Position numbers and translations under genes: made by a program. The notes under the pieces were generated by a model. That model was not told the DNA's origin. It did no database searches and saw nothing but the letters and a program-made list of their open reading frames with translations. Positions 22,383 to 33,652 of a stretch of DNA of 64,000 bases are shown here, one piece after another (position 1 is the first letter of the stretch; each line of letters begins with the position of its first letter). This stretch comes from Spiroplasma sp. SV19 (GTDB taxonomy: Bacteria > Bacillota_I > Bacilli_A > Mycoplasmatales > Mycoplasmataceae). The stretch lies in assembly GCF_030060925.1 (NCBI RefSeq), contig NZ_CP045455.1, positions 1,240,001 through 1,304,000 of the forward strand, read 5' to 3'.

Positions 22383-23315
22383 ATGATTTATACATTAACG
22401 TTAAACCCGGCCATTGACCAAATCATTGAAGTACCTAATTTTCAGATAGGGGAAACAAACAAAGCAGTAGGGGAATATGATGTCATTGGGGGGAAAGGAA
22501 TTAATGTTGCTGTTATGTTACGACACTTAGGTTATCCAACCACCGCCTTAGGGTTTTTGGGCCGTGATAATAAAGAAATGTTTGAACATTATTTAATAGC
22601 GCAACAAGTGCCAGCTTATTTTCATGAAGTCAGTGGGAAAACCCGGACAAATATGAAAATTAAAAGTTTAGCACTAAAACAAGAAACTGAATTAAATGGT
22701 GTTGCGTTTGCCGTAACATCAACTGATATAAGAGCAATTCTAACTTTGATTAAAACAAAAGTAACAAAGAATGATTCTTTAATTATTTCAGGGTCATTGC
22801 CCCGGAATTGTGATCCAAACCTTTATCAAATAATTAGTAGTTATTGTTATGACCATGAGATCTTATTTGTGGTTGATGCTACAAAAGATGCGTTATTGTC
22901 AACGTTAGCCACAAAGCCATTTTTGATTAAACCAAATTTAGCCGAATTAAATGAACTGTTTGGAACAAATTATCATTTTAAACAAGTGCCAGAAATTATT
23001 ACCTTAGGACAGAAACTACGAGCACAAGGCGCTCAAAATGTTTTAATTAGTAGTGGTAAGGATGGTAGTATTTTAATTACTGCGCACGATGTTTACTTAG
23101 CTAATACCGCAACAGGACAATTAGTAAATTCTGTTGGGGCTGGTGATTCGATGGTTGCTGGTTTTGTTGGTACTTATTTAGAAACACAAGATTATCAAAC
23201 AGCATTGCTAATAGCCGTTTGTGCTGGTTCAGCAACAGCTTTTAGTCCAGGGATTGCTTCACGAGACTTAGTTGAAAGTTTAAAACCACAAATTAAAATT
23301 ACTATTTTTAAATAA
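22383..23315 (+). CDS. fruK: 1-phosphofructokinase
   Basis: This 310-residue PfkB-family sugar kinase starts at ATG 22383 behind AAAGGAG. The start LTLNPAIDQ and GGKGINVA motif are typical of 1-phosphofructokinase, and the C-terminal anion-hole motif is NSVGAGDSM with catalytic Asp. It phosphorylates fructose-1-phosphate from FruA to fructose-1,6-bisphosphate. The length and gene order match the S. citri operon. Confidence 0.94.
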   Translation: MIYTLTLNPAIDQIIEVPNFQIGETNKAVGEYDVIGGKGINVAVMLRHLGYPTTALGFLGRDNKEMFEHYLIAQQVPAYFHEVSGKTRTNMKIKSLALKQETELNGVAFAVTSTDIRAILTLIKTKVTKNDSLIISGSLPRNCDPNLYQIISSYCYDHEILFVVDATKDALLSTLATKPFLIKPNLAELNELFGTNYHFKQVPEIITLGQKLRAQGAQNVLISSGKDGSILITAHDVYLANTATGQLVNSVGAGDSMVAGFVGTYLETQDYQTALLIAVCAGSATAFSPGIASRDLVESLKPQIKITIFK

Positions 23316-23321
23316 AAAAAA

Positions 23322-23348
23322 TGATATTTTTTAAAATATCACTTTTTT
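23322..23348 (+). terminator. Terminator after fruK
   Basis: TGATATTTT and AAAATATCA form a 9-bp stem around TT and are followed by C and six T. Confidence 0.75.
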
Positions 23349-23439
23349 ATTTTATGTATATATCGCTATGACTATGTTACGTTACTCATTGTACTTACAA
23401 TTCTATCAATCAGTGTACCAAAAAATTGGCAGACAGTTT

Positions 23440-23458
23440 GGGAAAAACTATTTTTCCC
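23440..23458. repeat. Hairpin GGGAAAAA/TTTTTCCC
   Basis: An 8-bp perfect inverted repeat with loop CTA lies in the 23349-23689 gap, which has no gene. It is followed 18 bases later by the long T run. Confidence 0.6.
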
Positions 23459-23473
23459 ACCTTAATTATAGTG

Positions 23474-23510
<37 letters not shown>

Positions 23511-23689
23511 TGAAAGGCAATAATTTAATTATTTTTTTCAAAAAATGGTAAATTTTGGTAAATTACTATTTTTCCTATTTTTTAGTAAAAAAACTTTTTC
23601 TAATTTAGAATTGATGTAAAAATAAGTTTCGCAATTATTTAATGGTAGAATAAAAAAGAGTTTAATTACTGTTGTTAAAGGAGCAGATT

Positions 23690-24397
23690 ATGACAGAAGT
23701 TATTTTAGAAGTAAAGGCAGTTAGTAAAAAATACCATCAAAAATATGTGTTAAAAGATATTAATTTTACCATTCATCAAAATGAAAAGATCGGGTTAATT
23801 GGGGCAAATGGTAGTGGTAAGACAACATTAAGTGAGATTATTGCTGGGGTTCGTAAAACTAGTAGTGGTGAAATTGTTTATCATCACCAGTTAACAATTG
23901 GGATTCAATTTCAAAATTCACAGTATCCGCCAGGATTAACGCCGTTTGATATGATTAAATATTATTGCGATACTTTTAAATTAAATTTAACACCAGTTGA
24001 AATTAACAAGTTATTAGAAACGTATCAATTAACAACAGTAATGAAAAAAAACATTGCTAAATTATCAGGTGGTCAACAACAACGATTAAATATTTTATTA
24101 TCAGTAATTCATCAGCCTCAATTAGTTATTTTGGATGAAGTTTCAACGGGGTTAGACATTGCTGTTAAAGAGGTTATTTTTCAATTTTTAGAGCAAAATA
24201 TTATTATTAATCACCGCGCAATGGTTTTGGTTTCACATAATATGGAAGAAATCGAACGCTTTTGTGATCGTATCATTTATTTAGCAGATGGAGAAATTAA
24301 AGCTGATTTACCAGTTGCAAATGTTGTTCAACAATATGGTAGTGTGTTTAACTATACTAAAGAAATGTTTGAGATTGAACAAAATAAAAACGTCTAA
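23690..24397 (+). CDS. ABC transporter ATP-binding protein, orphan
   Basis: This 235-residue ATPase starts at ATG 23690 behind AAAGGAG. Walker A is GANGSGKTT, the signature is LSGGQQQR, Walker B is LVILDEVSTGLD, and the switch histidine is in VLVSHNMEE. The class is that of DrrA/CcmA-type exporters judging from the short length and the LDEVSTGLD form. No membrane subunit lies next to it: upstream is the fructose operon and downstream a convergent regulator. The partner must be elsewhere or absent. The substrate is unknown. Confidence 0.85.
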   Translation: MTEVILEVKAVSKKYHQKYVLKDINFTIHQNEKIGLIGANGSGKTTLSEIIAGVRKTSSGEIVYHHQLTIGIQFQNSQYPPGLTPFDMIKYYCDTFKLNLTPVEINKLLETYQLTTVMKKNIAKLSGGQQQRLNILLSVIHQPQLVILDEVSTGLDIAVKEVIFQFLEQNIIINHRAMVLVSHNMEEIERFCDRIIYLADGEIKADLPVANVVQQYGSVFNYTKEMFEIEQNKNV

Positions 24398-24475
24398 TTT
24401 AGCATAGAAAAATCCCATTAGGATTATACAAAGTTTGTATTTACCGTAGGGATTAGTCTAAATTAAACGTTTTTA
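24385..24475. terminator. Structured bidirectional terminator
   Basis: Outer arms AAAAACGT...CTAATTTAG and CTAAATTA..ACGTTTTT enclose inner stems AATCCC/GGGATT and TACAAA/TTTGTA, giving a branched hairpin. It serves the convergent ABC gene and rpiR gene, and overlaps the 3' ends of both. Confidence 0.7.
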
Positions 24476-25315
24476 TTTTTTGATAGCTTTTTTGTTGTAT
24501 TCCTCAGTAATTGCGTTTGCCGCTTTAATATTTTCTTCTAAATTTGGATGAATTTTTAATAAACTACGAAAAATAATATCGGAGATTAAAATTTGCACAA
24601 TTTTCGATGATAAAGCAGGGAAACGTTCATTTTCTTTGGTATGAACTTCAAAAAGGATTTTATGCTTAATTTTGTATAGCTCATCAGCATTGGGATTGTT
24701 AGTAATCAGCGCCACTTCAATCCCAAGTTTATTTGCTAAATTAATAATATTAACAACTTCATTCGTTTTTCCTGATTTACTAAAAATAATAATTAAATCA
24801 TCTTCATCAACATTTGACATTGTAACCATTAGCGAATGGATATTTTCTGTTGTAAAACAGTTATAACCAATCATATTTAAGTTACTATGTAAAACACGAC
24901 AGGCAAGGAATGAATTGCCAATACCAAAAGCGACAATTCGCTTTTTAATGACAATATCATTAATTAAACGATCTAAGGCGTCTAAATCAATATTGTCAAT
25001 TGTTTCATGGATACTATAAGAATAATAGACACGCATATTGTTAGCAATATCTTTTAATTTCATGGTTTCATTAGTTTCATAATTCTGTTTAAAAAAATTT
25101 AATCGTTCATAAATATGCATCTGTAATTCTTTGATATTTTTAAAACCTAAGTGTTTTGCCATCCGAGTAATTGTTGATTCACTAACATAATAAGCTTTCG
25201 CCAATTCAGAGATGGTTTTACTCGTAAATAATAAAGGATTTTGATAAATTTGTTCAATAACTGATAGTTCCGTATCGGTTAAGTTAGTTTTATCATATGT
25301 TAATAAGGATAACAT
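24473..25315 (-). CDS. RpiR/MurR-family sugar-responsive regulator
   Basis: This 280-residue protein has an N-terminal HTH_6 domain (ISELAKAYYVSESTITRMAK) and a C-terminal SIS domain (about 110-240) with GIGNSFLACR and FSKSGKTNEV sugar-phosphate loops. The start is taken at the ATG ending at 25315, five bases after a perfect AAAGGAG; an upstream in-frame ATG lacks such a site. It is divergent from a small membrane protein gene and the glucose-type PTS gene, so control of that PTS is likely. A 17-base palindrome sits by its own -10 box. Confidence 0.88.
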   Translation of the reverse strand: MLSLLTYDKTNLTDTELSVIEQIYQNPLLFTSKTISELAKAYYVSESTITRMAKHLGFKNIKELQMHIYERLNFFKQNYETNETMKLKDIANNMRVYYSYSIHETIDNIDLDALDRLINDIVIKKRIVAFGIGNSFLACRVLHSNLNMIGYNCFTTENIHSLMVTMSNVDEDDLIIIFSKSGKTNEVVNIINLANKLGIEVALITNNPNADELYKIKHKILFEVHTKENERFPALSSKIVQILISDIIFRSLLKIHPNLEENIKAANAITEEYNKKAIKK

Positions 25316-25340
25316 AGAAACTCCTTTCTTTATGATTGCC

Positions 25341-25357
25341 ATGAAAATTATTTTCAT
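25341..25357. promoter_or_regulatory. Palindromic operator ATGAAAATTATTTTCAT
   Basis: A perfect dyad with TGAAA and TTTCA half-sites lies between the -10 box and the start of the rpiR-type gene. TGAAA-N-TTTCA half-sites are common for RpiR-family repressors, so autoregulation is likely. Confidence 0.6.
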
Positions 25358-25361
25358 AATA
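25356..25361 (-). promoter_or_regulatory. -10 box TATTAT of the rpiR-type gene
   Basis: Read on the minus strand as TATTAT, 40 bases before the start codon and touching the palindrome at 25341-25357. Confidence 0.45.
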
Positions 25362-25486
25362 CCAACTATTTTTATTTTACAACATATTAGATAAAATATA
25401 AAATAAAAAATGATTTGCTAATTTTATTAAAAAATGTAAATTATAGATTTTTAAAGAAAAATATTCTAAAATAAAAACATAAAATA

Positions 25487-25783
25487 ATGAAATCTTATAA
25501 AATTATTTTAATAGAAAAGAGTAAAACAGCCAAAATGATTTTAAGTTTATCACCACAAAATGTTACATATTTAGCAATTATGCTTTTTGGTATTATTGTT
25601 GGAACATTGTTATTAATTGTTTACATTATGCAAAAAAGGCGCTTGGCAAATAGTGGCGATTATTATGCAAAAAATAATACAAAATTAGATTTATGAAATT
25701 ATATTAAGCGAAATATTGCTTTATACGGAGCATTTTTTTGCTATGTTATTGGAATATCAGCTCTTTTTCTAATAGTTTTATAA
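25487..25783 (+). CDS. Small two-span membrane protein
   Basis: This 98-residue frame has two hydrophobic helices (about residues 27-50 and 78-97) with a basic loop between. ATG 25487 has no ribosome binding site; in-frame ATG 25535 is a possible start and would still keep both helices. It lies between the divergent regulator and the PTS gene, 80 bases before the latter. The family is not recognised. It may be a PTS-associated membrane peptide, but only position suggests this. Confidence 0.55.
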
Positions 25784-25863
25784 AAGATAACATTATTTTA
25801 AATTTAAAGGATAAAACCTTACCTTATTTATTGACTTATTAATTTTGAAAGGAAATAGTTAAA

Positions 25864-27954
25864 ATGAGTGAGCAAGCAAAACTTAAGCCATTTGTATCAC
25901 GGGCATGATGAAAACGGTCAAACCAACGAACAATGGCAACGCTAAGTAAACTTAGTAAAGCGTTCTTGTTACCAATTGCGTTGTTACCCATTGCCGGAAT
26001 TTTCTTAGGCGTTGGGGCAACAATTTCATCAAAAGTTGACCCTGCTTCAGCAGCGTGATACTTTGGGAATTTTTTAAATAAAATGGGTGATATTGCTTTT
26101 GGTAATCTACCAGTTTTATTCTGTATTTCAGTGGCTATGGCTTATACAGAAGATGCTGGAGTTGCAGCTTTAACATCGGTAGTTGGTTTTTTAGTTTTTA
26201 ATGCTATTCAATTATCATTATTAAACGAAGCATTTGCCCACATTCAATATGTTGTTGATATTGAGGGGATTACTAATCCAATTAAAGGCCTAACTGTTGA
26301 TGGCTTAACATCAGAGAGTCCAACGTTATTAACGGCGGATGGATTATTAGATTATATGCGAACAAGTGAAATTTATTCACGATTAGTTGCTGATCCAAAT
26401 GCAAAAATTGTAATTGTTAGTTCAACACGAGTAACTGACCAATATAATTTATTATTTTATACTGGTCAAAGTTGAGCTGTGCAAAGCAAATTACTAACTG
26501 CTAATTTAGGAGTTAATTCATTAAATACTGGAGTTTTTGGGGGAATTTTTGTCGGAGCGATTGCTGCTTTTGCTTTTAATCGTTTTCATAAAACACAATT
26601 GCCTTCAGCTCTTAGTTTCTTTAGTGGAACTAAATTAGTACCAATTATTATGTTTTTGGCGGTAATTCCGTTAGCATTTATTTTTATGATTATTTGGCCC
26701 TTAATTGGAACAGGATTAGCCTGATTTGGAAATAACTCAGGAAAATTACCAGTTGGGTTGGATTCACTAATTTTTGAGATTTTTGAACGATCATTAGTAC
26801 CATTTGGTTTACATCACGTTTTTTATTCACCATTGTGGTGAACACAAGCGGGGGGGAGTATGGCGGATTTAATTGCCAATGTTCTTAAAGACCCGTTAAG
26901 TTATATTGCATTCTTAAAAGATTTACAAGGTGCTGGATATATTGATGCTAGTGTTGATGTGGCAAAAATGAATGCTGCTGATGCAACAGTGGCTATTAAT
27001 ACTTGAGTATCATCATTAAATGCTTCAACAATTTCCGCAGTTGGAGATCAAACAATTATGTATAAAATTATTGCTGATTCAAAAATTACCTTTACAATGG
27101 TGGAACATATGGGATTAAATCTTGGTCGGTTCCAAGCTGGAAAATTTCCTTTTATGATGTTTGGGTTACCTGCTGCTGCCGCAGCAATGTGATTTAGTGT
27201 TCCAAAACAAAATCGTAAGCAAGTGATGGGGATTTATTTCTCAGCGGCCTTTACTTGTTTCCTAACTGGAATTACTGAACCAATTGAATTTACTTTCTTA
27301 TTTGTTGCACCGTGGTTATTCTATGGTGTTCATATGCCATTATGTGCAATTTCGTTTATGTTAATGGGATTATTACATGTGCATACCTCGATGACAGTCT
27401 CAGGAGGATTTATTGACTTTGTTGTCTTTGGAATTATTCCATTTGTTGGTGGTAAAGGAACAAACTTCTATTGAATTCCAGTTATTGGAGTTCCATATAT
27501 TGCTATTTACTTTGCGGCCTTCTACTTCTGTATTAAATATGGAAAAGTTGCAATTCCTGGTCGTGATGGTGGTGCAAAATTATATACTAAAGCTGATTTT
27601 AAAGCAAAACAAGCAGATAGTGATAAAGATGTACCATTAGCGAAAGGGGATGCTGCTAAACGTGAAAAAGCACGTAGAATTATTGAATTTTTAGGCGGAC
27701 CAGATAATATTACCGCTGTTGATTCATGTGCATCACGTTTACGAGTATCAGTTGTGGATAGTAGCGTTGTCAATAAGGACGGGATTCAGTCCTTAGGAGG
27801 AAGTACTGGTATGATTGTTCGTGGTGAATCGGTGCAAATTGTGTATGGTGGTGAACAAGAAGTTATTAAACCATATATGCGTGAATTATTAGCTGAAATG
27901 CAAAAACAGCAAAAAACACCAATTCAAAATGGACAAAGTCCAAAAACTAAATAA
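25864..27954 (+). CDS. ptsG: PTS glucose-family permease EIICB
   Basis: This 696-residue protein starts at ATG 25864 behind AAAGGAA. EIIC of the glucose/maltose/GlcNAc class occupies residues 25-570 with about ten membrane helices and the substrate motif [16 protein letters not shown] follows, with phospho-cysteine C622 in [11 protein letters not shown] loop of about 75 residues near residues 130-210 is longer than usual. No EIIA domain is present, so it must share one encoded elsewhere, as described for S. citri. Glucose is the best guess because of the IIC-IIB order; maltose or GlcNAc cannot be excluded. A G7 run at 26850-26856 stays in frame. Confidence 0.85.
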
Positions 27955-27969
27955 ATTTAGTAAAGTATT

Positions 27970-27995
27970 AAAGACTGATTTTTATCAGTCTTTTT
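27970..27995 (+). terminator. Terminator after ptsG
   Basis: AAAGACTGAT and ATCAGTCTTT form a 10-bp perfect stem with a TTTT loop and T tail. Confidence 0.85.
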
Positions 27996-28081
27996 ATTCT
28001 AAAATAATAAGAAGACTATTTTTTGTTTATTTAAAATTTTTTTATATTATAATGTTATTAGTACATCAAAAGGAGAATAAA

Positions 28082-29947
28082 ATGAAGTTAAATCACCCAG
28101 AAAAAATAAGTTTAGAAGCTTTATTGCAAAAATATCAACAATTAAAAATACCGCCATATCAAAGACGATATAGTTGGGGAGTAGAACAATGAAAAAAATT
28201 TTCTGATAGTATTGATGAAATGTGAGAATTTGTGAAAAAAGATCCTAATTCAAACGATGATATTCACTATACAGGTACTATTATTTTACATGTAGATAAT
28301 AATAAGAATACTAACATTGTAAATATTGTTGATGGGCAACAACGGATTACAACATATTTATTATTGTTATCAGCATTTTTGGATTATTGTAAAATAAGAA
28401 TAAATAATAAAGAGACAGGATCTGAAGAAGAAATAGATAGTAGAATAATAAGTGATATCCGTAAATGCTTATTTTATTTTATGGGTAATCAAAATTATGG
28501 ATTACATGATTTTTCACTTAATAAAATAGAACTAAATAAGTATGATCAACCATACTATGAAGCAACATTAAGAAATGAGGATAAATTTAAACAAACTAAA
28601 ATTTATAAAGCAAAATTATATTTTACTAATTGATTAGAAAATAAGCATTTAACTTCATCAGAAATTAATGATTTGGCATCAGTTATATTAAAAAAATGAA
28701 TGTTATTTTAATAACTATTAATACTTTAGAAGATGTTTTCCAATTGTTTGAGACAATTAATGACTCTGGTATAAAATTAACAGTTGCTGATTTACTTAAA
28801 AATAAAATTATAAGTGAGTTTGATAAAACCAATGAAAGTAATGGCAAAATGGATATAATATCTGATGAATGAGCAGAAAATTTAGAAGAAAAATTATCTA
28901 ATTTAATTGATAAGTTTCTTTTACATTATTTTATTTCTAAATATGGTAAAAAAAAATGAAAACGGAGAAAATGTAACAGAGAAAAATTTATTTTCTTTAT
29001 ATAAAAATGTTATTTCAGAAAAGGTGACTAATTTAGAAGAATGATTAAAAGAATTATATGATGCTGCAGAAGCATATCTCGCAATTCATGAAGTAGATGA
29101 AAATTATTGAGTTAAAAAAGAGTTTCCTGACTCAGAACGTACTTATAATTTAATTTTTGAAATTTCATTATTATCATTTAAACAAATTTATCCATTAATT
29201 TTATCATTTAAACCATATAAGTTTACTTCAAATGAAAACTATAAAAAAATGAACAATGTTTTATTAAAACTTATAAATTACTTATTCAGAACAATTATTG
29301 TAAAAGATCTTTCTCCATCACATATTGAAGGATATATTTATGAATTAGTTTCTAATAACATAAATGGTATATCATATCATATTTTAGAAGCACCATTGAT
29401 TAAAAAAGAATCTTCTTTGAGAAAGGAGTTTTTATCTGCATTATATAAACCAAGTTTTGAACAAAATAATGTTTTTAAGTTTATTCAACATAGATATTTA
29501 TATTTACAACAAGGTACAGATGGTATCAAAATAGAAAAGAATCTAGAATTAGAACATATTTTCCCCCAAACCCCCTCGAAAGAATGAGAGAATATAAAAG
29601 AATGAAAGGGAATTTTAGATGATAACGACAAAAAAAGGTTATATATATATAATTTGGGGAATGTTACATTAATAACTAAGAGTAAGAACAAAACAGCAAA
29701 AAATGATGTATGATCAAAGAAGAAAGTTGCTTATGCAAAAAACAATAAGCTATTTACTTTAAATCTTGATAATACTTTAGTTGAATTTTATGACAAAGAT
29801 GAAATATTACCTATAGATATTTTGGAAAGAAGCAAAAAATGTATAGAATTTTTAGATCAAAACAAAACATTTAGTTTGGGAGATGATTATTCTAAAAATA
29901 TTATTTTTAATTTTGAAAATAATGATTGAGAGTTTGAAGATAATTAG
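28082..29947 (+). pseudogene. DUF262/DUF1524 (GmrSD-like) nuclease, two frameshifts
   Basis: ATG 28082 lies behind AAAAGGAG. The N-terminal DUF262 domain is clear: IPPYQRRYSWG, then IVDGQQRITTYLLL. The C-terminal DUF1524 HNH-like motif is LELEHIFPQTPS near 29545. In between the frame shifts twice: near 28690 in a run of A, where the first frame ends at 28709-28711, and back again near 28952 in a run of nine A. The two shifts cancel, and the frame then runs to TAG 29945-29947, about 621 codons in all. DUF262/DUF1524 proteins include type IV restriction enzymes that cut modified DNA. As read it is broken; two indels at A runs could also be sequencing errors. It is followed by a methylase gene 36 bases downstream. 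Confidence 0.75.
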
Positions 29948-29983
29948 GCAGTATAAATCAGGATGGGAGTTTTGTGAAATTTG

Positions 29984-30872
<889 letters not shown>

Positions 30873-30880
<8 letters not shown>

Positions 30881-31334
30881 TAATGCTGTTGAAAAAGAAA
30901 ATATAAATATTATTTTTCCTCAAGCTGATGATCTTAATAAAATATATGATTTATTAATTTCAATTGAGATTAGACCTATGTTGTATAGGGATGTGAGTGA
31001 AAATATTGAGTCTTTAGTTTCAGAAAGACAATGAGACTATTATGCTAATGCATTATATTTTTTGGAATTAGCTGAAAAATGAAAATATAATAAAAATAAT
31101 ATGATTTTTTTATCTAATTTAGGACAAAAAATTTTGGATTTAAAAAATAAACAAGAATTTTATAAGATAGTAAAGGAAAAATTAATAAGTTTAAATTTAT
31201 TTACTTTAGATGACCTAATTTTAGAAAAAAATATTAAAAAGTATAATATTAGAAGTAATAATACTATAAAACGTCGGATCCAAACAATCAAAGCTTGAAT
31301 TAAGACTATAAATGAAAATTTAGGAGAAGAATAA
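30873..31334 (+). CDS. Small helical protein linked to the methylase (winged-helix-like)
   Basis: This 153-residue protein starts at ATG 30873 inside the end of the methylase gene. It begins with a pattern like FPQADDLNKIYDLL, then helices and a segment with a LSNLGQKILDL turn that recalls winged-helix domains, and ends in a basic helix with RRIQTIKAW. Similar N-terminal domains occur next to catalytic domains in some type II restriction enzymes. Here no nuclease domain follows, as the next element is an insertion sequence 60 bases downstream, so the gene may be complete as a regulator or may be a truncated endonuclease. The assignment is tentative. Confidence 0.55.
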
Positions 31335-31393
31335 AGAATAAATTAAATATATATTAAGTTATTAAATTTAATTTTTTTTGTAATACATCATAT

Positions 31394-32522
31394 ACATTTT
31401 AGACCAGTTAGTCTTTTGAAAATTTTAACACAGCTTGGGCAGGTGTTAAAAGATTTATGCTCTTATGGCGCCGAATGTTGTTATAATAATTAAGAAAGAT
31501 CTTAATCAGTTTTCTGATATCATTGATATCTTTCGGATATCGGGGTAGATATTCAAAAAACTTATTTCAGTTACGATGAAATCTTTCAATCTTCCCATTA
31601 CTTTGGGGAGAACGAATTGGAGTTGTCTGATGAGCAACTTCTTTTTCATTTAGAGCTTTTGTAAATTCGCTTTTATGATATTTATATTCGGGTTTGTAAC
31701 TGTAAACATATTCAGGACCATTATCTGTTCTAATTCGTTTAATTTCTATACTATTTTGTTTAAAATCTTGGTGAGTTTTATTAAATATGCTACTGGCTGT
31801 TAATTGTGACTTATTTTCAGAGACATATGCTAAACCAAAACGAGATTTTTCATCAATAAAATCATAAATATATAAATCTCTAGATAAACCAGACATATTG
31901 GGAGTTAAAATTTTAATATTATGTTGAATATGCCCCAATTCTTGCATTTCATAGCGATGATATATCTTTTACTCTTTCTTTTTCGTAACATAATTGTTGA
32001 ATATTTGGTTTCATTTCATTAGAGTCTTAATATTATGACGAAAAGGTTTTCCTCTATATGTAAAATGGTTTGCTAAAGTTAAATTATAGAATTCATAGAT
32101 TTCAGTTCCGTAATTTGTTCGATAATGTTTCATCATTTGTGCTACTTTTTTCTTATAAATTTTAGGATAATGATTTCTTATTTTCATGGGTTTGGTAGAT
32201 TTTTTGTATAAAAGATTAAAATCAAAATTATTGGCTATAAAATTTTTTATCTTTTTAGCTTAATTATAAAAGGTCTGTTTTGATTGATAAAACATTTTAA
32301 TTAATAAATTTTGTGAGTTTTCTCTCATATGATATTTATGACATAAATTAAAATATGTATTTAAATTTGTATAAACATAATTTGCTTTCTGATCATTTTT
32401 AATAGTTTTGTATCAAATTTTTGTTCTTCTTTGTAATGAATATAATTCTTCTTTTTTTAAGTATGTTATTACTCATTTTTACCTCCTAATATATTGTACT
32501 AACTTTAAGTGGTCTAAAATGT
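31394..32522. mobile_element. Degenerate insertion sequence with 13-bp inverted repeats
   Basis: ACATTTTAGACCA at 31394-31406 is matched by its exact complement TGGTCTAAAATGT at 32510-32522, a distance of about 1.13 kb, enclosing one broken DDE transposase on the minus strand. No target duplication is obvious at the edges. It lies between the defence island and rlmN. Confidence 0.75.
31408..32476 (-). pseudogene. DDE (IS3/IS481-type) transposase, broken
   Basis: The gene starts at ATG ending 32476, behind AGGAGGT, with MSNNILKKEELYSLQRR. A stop TAA interrupts it near 32262. The frame is broken again near 31950, between KDI and YHRYEMQELGHIQ. The remaining catalytic core is readable: DFIDEKSRFGLAY gives the first aspartates, RTDNGPEY the second D and SPQSNGKIERFHR the final E, an rve integrase pattern. 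It ends with RRHKSINLLTPAQAVLKF. It cannot be active as read. Which IS family it belongs to needs a database. Confidence 0.75.
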
Positions 32523-32612
32523 GTATGGTTTTTACAAATTAATGTTTTTTGTCTATTTTATCAAATCTTATTTTATGATAAAATTATATTACGTAAAATG
32601 GAGTGGAAAATA

Positions 32613-33650
32613 ATGACATCAATTTTTGAATATCCAAAGCAGGAACTACAATTAGATTTAGTGGCCCATGGTTTTAAAAAATATTTAGCAGAGCAAATCT
32701 TTGATTGAATATATGTTAAAAACATATATTCTTTTGATGAGATGACAAATATTTCAAAGTCAGATCGGATTAAGTTACAAGAATATTATACAATTGAACC
32801 GTTAAAAATTGCTGTGCAACAACAGTCAAAAGATGGGACGGTTAAATTCTTATTTGAGCTAAGTGATGGTTATAAAATTGAAACAGTTTTAATGCCGCAA
32901 AATTATGGAAATTCTGTTTGTGTTACAACGCAAGTTGGATGTAATATGGCATGTACTTTTTGTGCCTCAGGATTATTAAAAAAAACGCGGAATCTATCAA
33001 CTGCTGAAATAGTCCAACAAGTAATGATGGTTAATCGTTATTTAGCAGCAAGTGGTGAACGTGTTAGTCATATTGTAGTCATGGGGATTGGTGAACCATT
33101 AGACAATTTTGAAAATGTTATTAATTTCGTGAACATTATTAATGATCCAAAAGGTTATCAAATTGGTGCTCGACATATTACCATTTCAACTTGTGGGTTA
33201 ATTCCAAAAATTAGACAATTTGCTGATTTAAAAACCCAAGTTAATTTAGCAATATCATTACATGCTCCAAACAATACAATTCGAAACCAATTAATGCCAA
33301 TTAATAAAGCCTATCCGGTTGAAAAACTGATGGATGTGGTACGTTATTATATTGAACAAACTAACCGTCGGGTTACTTTTGAATATATTTTAATTGAAGA
33401 TGTGAATGATGGTCGTGAAACAGCCTTAGAATTAGCAAAATTAATTCGGGGGATGAACGCTTATGTTAATTTAATTCCGTATAATACTGTTGCTGAAAAT
33501 GGTTATCAACGAAGCACTAAAATTAATCAATTTTTTGAAACATTACAACAGCAAAAAATTAACTGTATTGTTCGTCGTGAATTTGGGCACGATATCGATG
33601 CTGCTTGTGGTCAATTACGTGCCAAAAATGAAGGGATTATTAGAAAATAA
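32613..33650 (+). CDS. rlmN: 23S rRNA (adenine2503-C2)-methyltransferase RlmN
   Basis: This 345-residue radical-SAM enzyme starts at ATG 32613. The iron-sulfur motif is CNMACTFC, the methyl-carrier cysteine is in the C-terminal DIDAACGQL segment, and MGIGEPLDN is the family landmark. It methylates A2503 of 23S rRNA and A37 of some tRNAs. It heads the rlmN-prpC-prkC-rsgA-rpe-thiN cluster known from Firmicutes, with prpC two bases downstream. The promoter region abuts the insertion sequence. Confidence 0.94.
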
Positions 33651-33652
33651 TT

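Noticed and set aside
25316-25357. Longer N-terminus of the RpiR regulator
   Set aside because: The upstream ATG would place the ribosome binding site AAAGGAG and the dyad inside the gene. The inner ATG fits the spacing.
26850-26856. G7 run in ptsG as a phase switch
   Set aside because: The frame is intact here, as in fruA.
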